From JAAYUK01 sp964392915 (GTDB taxonomy: Bacteria > Nitrospirota > Thermodesulfovibrionia > Thermodesulfovibrionales > Dissulfurispiraceae), in assembly GCA_964392915.1 (NCBI GenBank), contig CAYMRS010000004.1:1-64000 (forward strand): DNA of 64,000 nucleotides, written 5' to 3'. The notes beneath the pieces were generated by a model. It did no database searches and was not told where the DNA came from. It was given only the letters and a program-made list of their open reading frames with translations. The position numbers were made by a program, and so were the translations under genes. Of this stretch, positions 61,501 to 64,000 are shown piece after piece; the stretch's first letter is position 1; each line of letters starts with the position of its first letter.

Positions 61501-62168
61501 CGGTAAAAGAACGCCTGACCAAAGAAATCAGCTACTGGGATCACCGCGCTGAAGAACTCAGACTGCAAGAACAGGCCGGCAGACCCAATGCCCGCCTCAA
61601 TTCAAACGAAGCACGCAAACGCGCAGACTTGCTCCAGACCCGGCTGCATAAACGGATGGATGAGCTTAAGCTCGAAGCGCAGCTCTCTGCCCTGCCGCCG
61701 GTAGTGCTCGGTGGAACGCTCATCGTTCCTGCCGGAATGCTGAATGTCATGTCTGCAAAAAATGATACGTCGTCAGTTCCATCTGCAACCGATACGCAAG
61801 CAGCCGGCGCACGTGCGCGTGAGATTATCATGGAAATCGAGCGTTCTCTGGGGTTTGAGCCTGTTGACCGCGAGACCGAAAAACTCGGCTATGATATCGA
61901 AAGCCGGGTTCCCGGAACCGGCAAATTGCGTTTTATCGAGGCAAAAGGCCGCATTACCGGAGCAGATGTTATCACCGTAACGCGGAATGAGATTCTTTAT
62001 TCCCTGAACAAACCCGATGACTTCATTCTGGCCATTGTTGAATTTATGGGCGATACACATAAGGTTCACTACCTTCGCCGGCCTTTTCAACGTGAACCCG
62101 ATTTCGGCGTGACCAGTGTGAATTACAGCTTCGCGGAGCTGCTTGCGAAAGCAGGGGAGCCGTCATGA
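58587..62168 (+). CDS. SNF2/DEAD-type helicase with C-terminal DUF3883 domain
   Basis: The 1193-residue protein has motif I DDPGAGKTIMAGLLIKEL (about residue 135), motif II DEAH (CDEAHKMSA), motif III LLTATPH, and the second RecA domain with ATDAAGEGINLQRAH and RFGRIHRIGQ. The C-terminal 110 residues (YDIESRVPGTGKLRFIEAKGRITGADVITVTRNEI) are DUF3883, a nuclease-like fold. The set is like DrmD-type helicases of DISARM and the helicases that accompany DUF1156 methyltransferases in antiphage arrays. It is followed by a TAC operon. Confidence 0.9.
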   Translation: MSKLEDLKPNATVRGILPNSLITVVNIQWFGSEALELTYKDQSGRVANELLYRHDETRIEVAAEGRPWSFDGSGYLFRLVSEAHRIHLAHLFDPVLAVHTSMVEPLPHQISAVYESMLPRQPLRFLLADDPGAGKTIMAGLLIKELIVRGDLHRCLIVCPGSLAEQWQDELYRRFQLPFDILTNDKLEAARTGNWFLENNLVIARLDKLSRNEDVQAKLTAPDARWDLIVCDEAHKMSAAYFGGEIKYTKRHKLGQMLSTITRHFLLLTATPHNGKEEDFQLFMSLLDGDRFEGKFRDGVHVADVSDLMRRMVKENLLKFDATPLFPERLAYTVSYKLSDAEARLYKAVTEYVREEFNRADALQNDKRAGTVGFALTILQRRLASSPEAIYQSLRRRKERLENRLRELELLQRGALAPAAITQYGPVLDAEDVEDLDDAPDNEVQEIEEQILDQATAAKTIEELKAEIATLRTLEALALAVRRSGEDKKWRELANLLSEIFTTSAIVDQIAEDPAPYGDDLSACMKPSPSQKLVIFTEHRDTLSYLEQRISTLLGKKEAVVCIHGGIGREDRMKTQEAFKHDPEVKVLLATDAAGEGINLQRAHLMVNYDLPWNPNRIEQRFGRIHRIGQTEVCHLWNLVAEETREGEVYHVLLDKLEEARKALGGQVFDILGKMIFDGQPLRELLVEAVRYGEQPEVRARLTRVVASAFDQCRLRDLIEERALAHDAMDASRVYRIREEMERAEARRLQPHYIESFFLEAFKLLGGSVRQREARRFEITHVPAPVRNRDRLIGIGEPIMARYERIVFEKTLINPPGQALAAFVCPGHPLLDATIDLIIERHRDLLRRGAVLVDERDLGVEPRMLFYLEHEIRDASITRAGDRRVVSKRMLYIEMDAAGSIHHMHYAPYLDFRPLHEGEPDVPAILGRAECAWIDRELEHKAQSYAIAHVVPEHLAEVRSGKLELIAKTEAAVKERLTKEISYWDHRAEELRLQEQAGRPNARLNSNEARKRADLLQTRLHKRMDELKLEAQLSALPPVVLGGTLIVPAGMLNVMSAKNDTSSVPSATDTQAAGARAREIIMEIERSLGFEPVDRETEKLGYDIESRVPGTGKLRFIEAKGRITGADVITVTRNEILYSLNKPDDFILAIVEFMGDTHKVHYLRRPFQREPDFGVTSVNYSFAELLAKAGEPS

Positions 62169-62174
62169 CAGAGA

Positions 62175-62208
62175 TTGACATTCCTGCTAAAAAGTATCAT
62201 AATGATAC
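62175..62208 (+). promoter_or_regulatory. Promoter and palindromic operator of the mqsRA-secB operon
   Basis: TTGACA (62175-62180), a 17-bp spacer and CATAAT (62198-62203) form a near-consensus sigma70 promoter. A perfect inverted repeat GTATCAT-A-ATGATAC (62194-62208) covers the -10 box, the position expected for antitoxin autorepression. The site is 20 nt upstream of mqsR. Confidence 0.75.
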
Positions 62209-62228
62209 CAAGATAAGGCGAGTAGTGG

Positions 62229-62555
62229 ATGGAAAAACGAAAACCGCACTATGATCTGACCAAATTCAAAAAGCTTTTCATGAACGAGAAGACCCGAATT
62301 ATTACGAAAATGGCTCGACGAGGGGCTGTTCCTATGGGATACATGAATGAGTTCGACATCATGGAAATTACTGACAAGCTGTGTTCCGACCATTTCGTCA
62401 AGTCAATGACCACATACGCAGACAGTACGATATGGCAGGACGTTTACAAATATAAAGATGAAGATAATAAGCTCTATTTAAAGCTGCAGCTATCCGTAGA
62501 CAATAAGCAGGCAATTCTTATTCAGTTGAAAGAAGATACCGGAGGCAATGAATAA
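62229..62555 (+). CDS. mqsR: MqsR-family toxin (mRNA interferase)
   Basis: This 108-residue basic protein starts MEKRKPHYDLTKFKKLF and has the family core FVKSMTTYADSTIWQDVYKY followed by LYLKLQLSVDNKQAILIQLKED. MqsR toxins are RelE-fold ribonucleases that cleave free mRNA, at GCU in E. coli. The toxin-first order with an overlapping antitoxin is typical of mqsRA. The region is visibly more AT-rich than the helicase gene, which suggests separate acquisition. Confidence 0.85.
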   Translation: MEKRKPHYDLTKFKKLFMNEKTRIITKMARRGAVPMGYMNEFDIMEITDKLCSDHFVKSMTTYADSTIWQDVYKYKDEDNKLYLKLQLSVDNKQAILIQLKEDTGGNE

Positions 62556-62556
62556 C

Positions 62557-63096
62557 ATGAAAGATCAAAAATGCCCCATTTGCGGCGCTGGATCCCTGAG
62601 AAAAGAGACTGGCAGTGAGACATTTGAATATAAAGGCAAATCTATAAGCATACCGAATTATGTTACCTATGCATGCGACGCCTGCGGTGAAGCTATCGTT
62701 GATAACAATACTATGAAAGTGTCAGGCAAAATCCTGAAGGAATTCAAGCGCCAGGTCGATGGACTCTTGACTGCAGAGCAGATCAAGGCAATTCGATTAA
62801 AGCTCGGTTTAACACAGGAGGAGCTAGCGGAAATCGTTGGGGGTGGAGCAAAAAGTTTGGCAAGATATGAGTCCGGGCAGGTCTGCCAGAGTCGCGGCAT
62901 GGACAATCTGCTTAGGATTCTTGATGCATACCCGCATACTCTGAATGTTATTCAAAAGAAGGTAAGCAGTTCGAAGACAACGGGGAATATAGCGTATTTT
63001 GAGGAATATAAATACAAGATGGTCAAAGAGGACAGGCTCAAGGTCAAGACAAACGCATTTACTGTAGACGCGCAGGAGGCAGCATATGGATCATAA
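62557..63096 (+). CDS. mqsA: MqsA-type antitoxin with C-terminal extension (ChAD-like)
   Basis: The protein is 179 residues from ATG 62557; ATG 62548 is only 2 nt after GGAGG. The N-terminal zinc domain has two CxxC pairs (CPICGAG, CDACGE). The HTH follows: IKAIRLKLGLTQEELAEIVGGGAKSLARYESGQ. MqsA of E. coli ends at about 131 residues; here some 40 more follow (SSSKTTGNIAYFEEYKYKMVKEDRL...). In TAC systems such a tail is the chaperone-addiction domain that needs SecB. It overlaps secB by 11 nt. Confidence 0.87.
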   Translation: MKDQKCPICGAGSLRKETGSETFEYKGKSISIPNYVTYACDACGEAIVDNNTMKVSGKILKEFKRQVDGLLTAEQIKAIRLKLGLTQEELAEIVGGGAKSLARYESGQVCQSRGMDNLLRILDAYPHTLNVIQKKVSSSKTTGNIAYFEEYKYKMVKEDRLKVKTNAFTVDAQEAAYGS

Positions 63097-63532
63097 ATTC
63101 AAAATTAATGCAATCAGGCAGGTCGAAGCCCATTTTGCCCTGTCACCTGAGTTTAAGCCTGAAAAGAATAAACTTGTGGAGATTACTCAGAACATTGAGG
63201 TGACTTACGAACAGAAAGAGAATTTTCTCCATGTTCTTGTTTCGCTTTCATCAGACAATGAAAAACAGCCATTTCGCTTTGCAGTTGCATGGCAAGGTTC
63301 TTTTGTCTTTGAGAAAGCTCCTGCAAAGGCGGCTGTTGAGCGTATTGCGAATATTAACTGCGCATCAATCATTTTCCCGTACATTCGTGAATCGGTGGCT
63401 GACCTGACACGTCGCGCAAATATTCCGCCCCTGCATCTGGCGCCTGTTAACTTTATTGCACTATATGAAGAGCGACAGAAAAATGCTGAAAAACAGATAG
63501 CCGCCAAAAAACAGAAGAAAGCCAAGTCATAG
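63086..63532 (+). CDS. SecB-like chaperone of the TAC system
   Basis: This 148-residue protein has the SecB fold signature ASIIFPYIRESVADLTRRANIPPLHLAPVNFIALYEER, preceded by a beta-rich half (NIEVTYEQKENFLHVLVSLS). The C-terminus is Lys-rich (EKQIAAKKQKKAKS), unlike housekeeping SecB. A SecB-like gene translationally overlapping an MqsA-type antitoxin is the mark of toxin-antitoxin-chaperone systems, where the chaperone is required for the antitoxin to be stable. ATG 63086 lies inside the end of mqsA. Confidence 0.85.
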   Translation: MDHKFKINAIRQVEAHFALSPEFKPEKNKLVEITQNIEVTYEQKENFLHVLVSLSSDNEKQPFRFAVAWQGSFVFEKAPAKAAVERIANINCASIIFPYIRESVADLTRRANIPPLHLAPVNFIALYEERQKNAEKQIAAKKQKKAKS

Positions 63533-63553
63533 CAGTTTCATGACAATCACCCT

Positions 63554-64000
63554 ATGACAAAAAAACTCATCGAAGTTGCCTTGCCGCTGGAAGCGATCAA
63601 CATAGCCAGCGCACGCGAGAAGTCTATCCGGCATGGGCATCCTTCCACGCTGCATTTATGGTGGGCGCGGCGGCCTTTGGCGGCGGCGCGTGCGGTGATT
63701 TTTGCGCAGATGGTGGATGATCCTTCGGCTCATCCAGACCTGTTTCCGACCGAAAAGAAGCAGGAGAAGGAACGTCAGCGGCTTTTCCGCATTATTGAAG
63801 ACCTTGTAAAGTGGGAAAACACGACCAACGAGGCAGTCTTGCAGCAAGCCAGGGAAGAGATTTGGCAGAGTTGGCGTTATACCTGCGCTGAGAACGCTGA
63901 TCATCCGCGAGCTAGGGAACTGTTCGACCGGTACAAGCTGCCCGCCTTCCACGACCCCTTTGCCGGCGGCGGCGCACTGCCGCTTGAAGCGCAGCGGCTG
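63554..64000 (+). CDS. DUF1156 DNA methyltransferase (N-terminal part, cut by window end)
   Basis: The first 149 residues are MTKKLIEVALPLEAINIASAREKSIRHGHPSTLHLWWARRPLAAARAVIFAQM, the DUF1156 signature, followed by a charged helical stretch and DPFAGGGALPLEA, motif I of amino-methyltransferases that binds SAM. These large enzymes (about 900-1000 residues) modify adenine or cytosine N and sit in antiphage arrays with a DUF3883 helicase. It starts 21 nt after the SecB-like gene. The catalytic motif IV lies outside the window. Confidence 0.88.
   Translation, partial: MTKKLIEVALPLEAINIASAREKSIRHGHPSTLHLWWARRPLAAARAVIFAQMVDDPSAHPDLFPTEKKQEKERQRLFRIIEDLVKWENTTNEAVLQQAREEIWQSWRYTCAENADHPRARELFDRYKLPAFHDPFAGGGALPLEAQRL

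Overview
The window looks like one scaffold region from a Gram-negative anaerobic bacterium of the Nitrospirota/Desulfobacterota kind, probably a metagenome-assembled genome. The reasons are a classical secE-nusG-rplKAJL-rpoBC cluster, multihaem c-type cytochromes, an NrfD/DsrO-like membrane electron-transfer module, sigma54-type regulation, and a 100-N scaffold gap at 50123-50222. The lineage is inferred from gene content only.

Layout. 1-11.6 kb: end of tuf, rpmG, tRNA-Trp, secE, nusG, the L11/L1/L10/L12 ribosomal genes (with an L10 leader and a non-standard rplJ start), rpoB and rpoC, closed by a strong terminator. 11.6-17.1 kb: Mut7-C protein, RCK potassium channel, SGNH hydrolase, an 11-haem NapC-like cytochrome, a haem-sensor histidine kinase broken by a 1-bp frameshift, and a QueG-like Fe-S protein. 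18.2-21.7 kb: a sigma54 promoter with two upstream dyads drives two tandem small membrane proteins, an NrfD-like quinol subunit, a Tat-exported 4x[4Fe-4S] protein and a trihaem cytochrome. 21.7-30.1 kb (minus strand): secreted zinc phospholipase C-like protein, Dus, a sigma54 activator with its periplasmic CxxCH sensor kinase, a thioesterase and rho.

30.3-43.6 kb is an accessory region: a DUF4258-like protein, an ARPP-1 protein, a WYL regulator, an HD-domain protein, DUF488, a DUF4143 ATPase, gene fragments, MITE-like palindromes, a toxin-antitoxin pair, a CBS protein between two copies of a ~150-bp repeat, and a phosphatase/TPR cluster. Four promoter regions here share one element (AACCTRTGAC, then 34-nt register to a TACAAT-like -10). 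One of them precedes a short leader ORF with a His/Tyr codon run and a terminator hairpin.

43.6-47.6 kb: an apparently leaderless HSP90-like ATPase gene translationally coupled to two uncharacterised genes, a candidate conflict module. 47.7-58.6 kb: housekeeping genes (Ca2+/Na+ exchanger, divergent phosphoglycerate kinase, tRNA-Leu, galU, Hsp20, lon, thiL, rimO, site-2 protease, TrmH-family methyltransferase).

58.6-64 kb is the start of a defence island: an SNF2/DEAD helicase with a DUF3883 C-terminus, then a toxin-antitoxin-chaperone operon (MqsR, MqsA with a C-terminal extension, SecB-like chaperone) behind a palindromic operator, then a DUF1156 DNA methyltransferase cut by the window end. 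The DUF1156-plus-helicase combination resembles DISARM-related antiphage arrays, here with a TAC addiction module between the two large genes.
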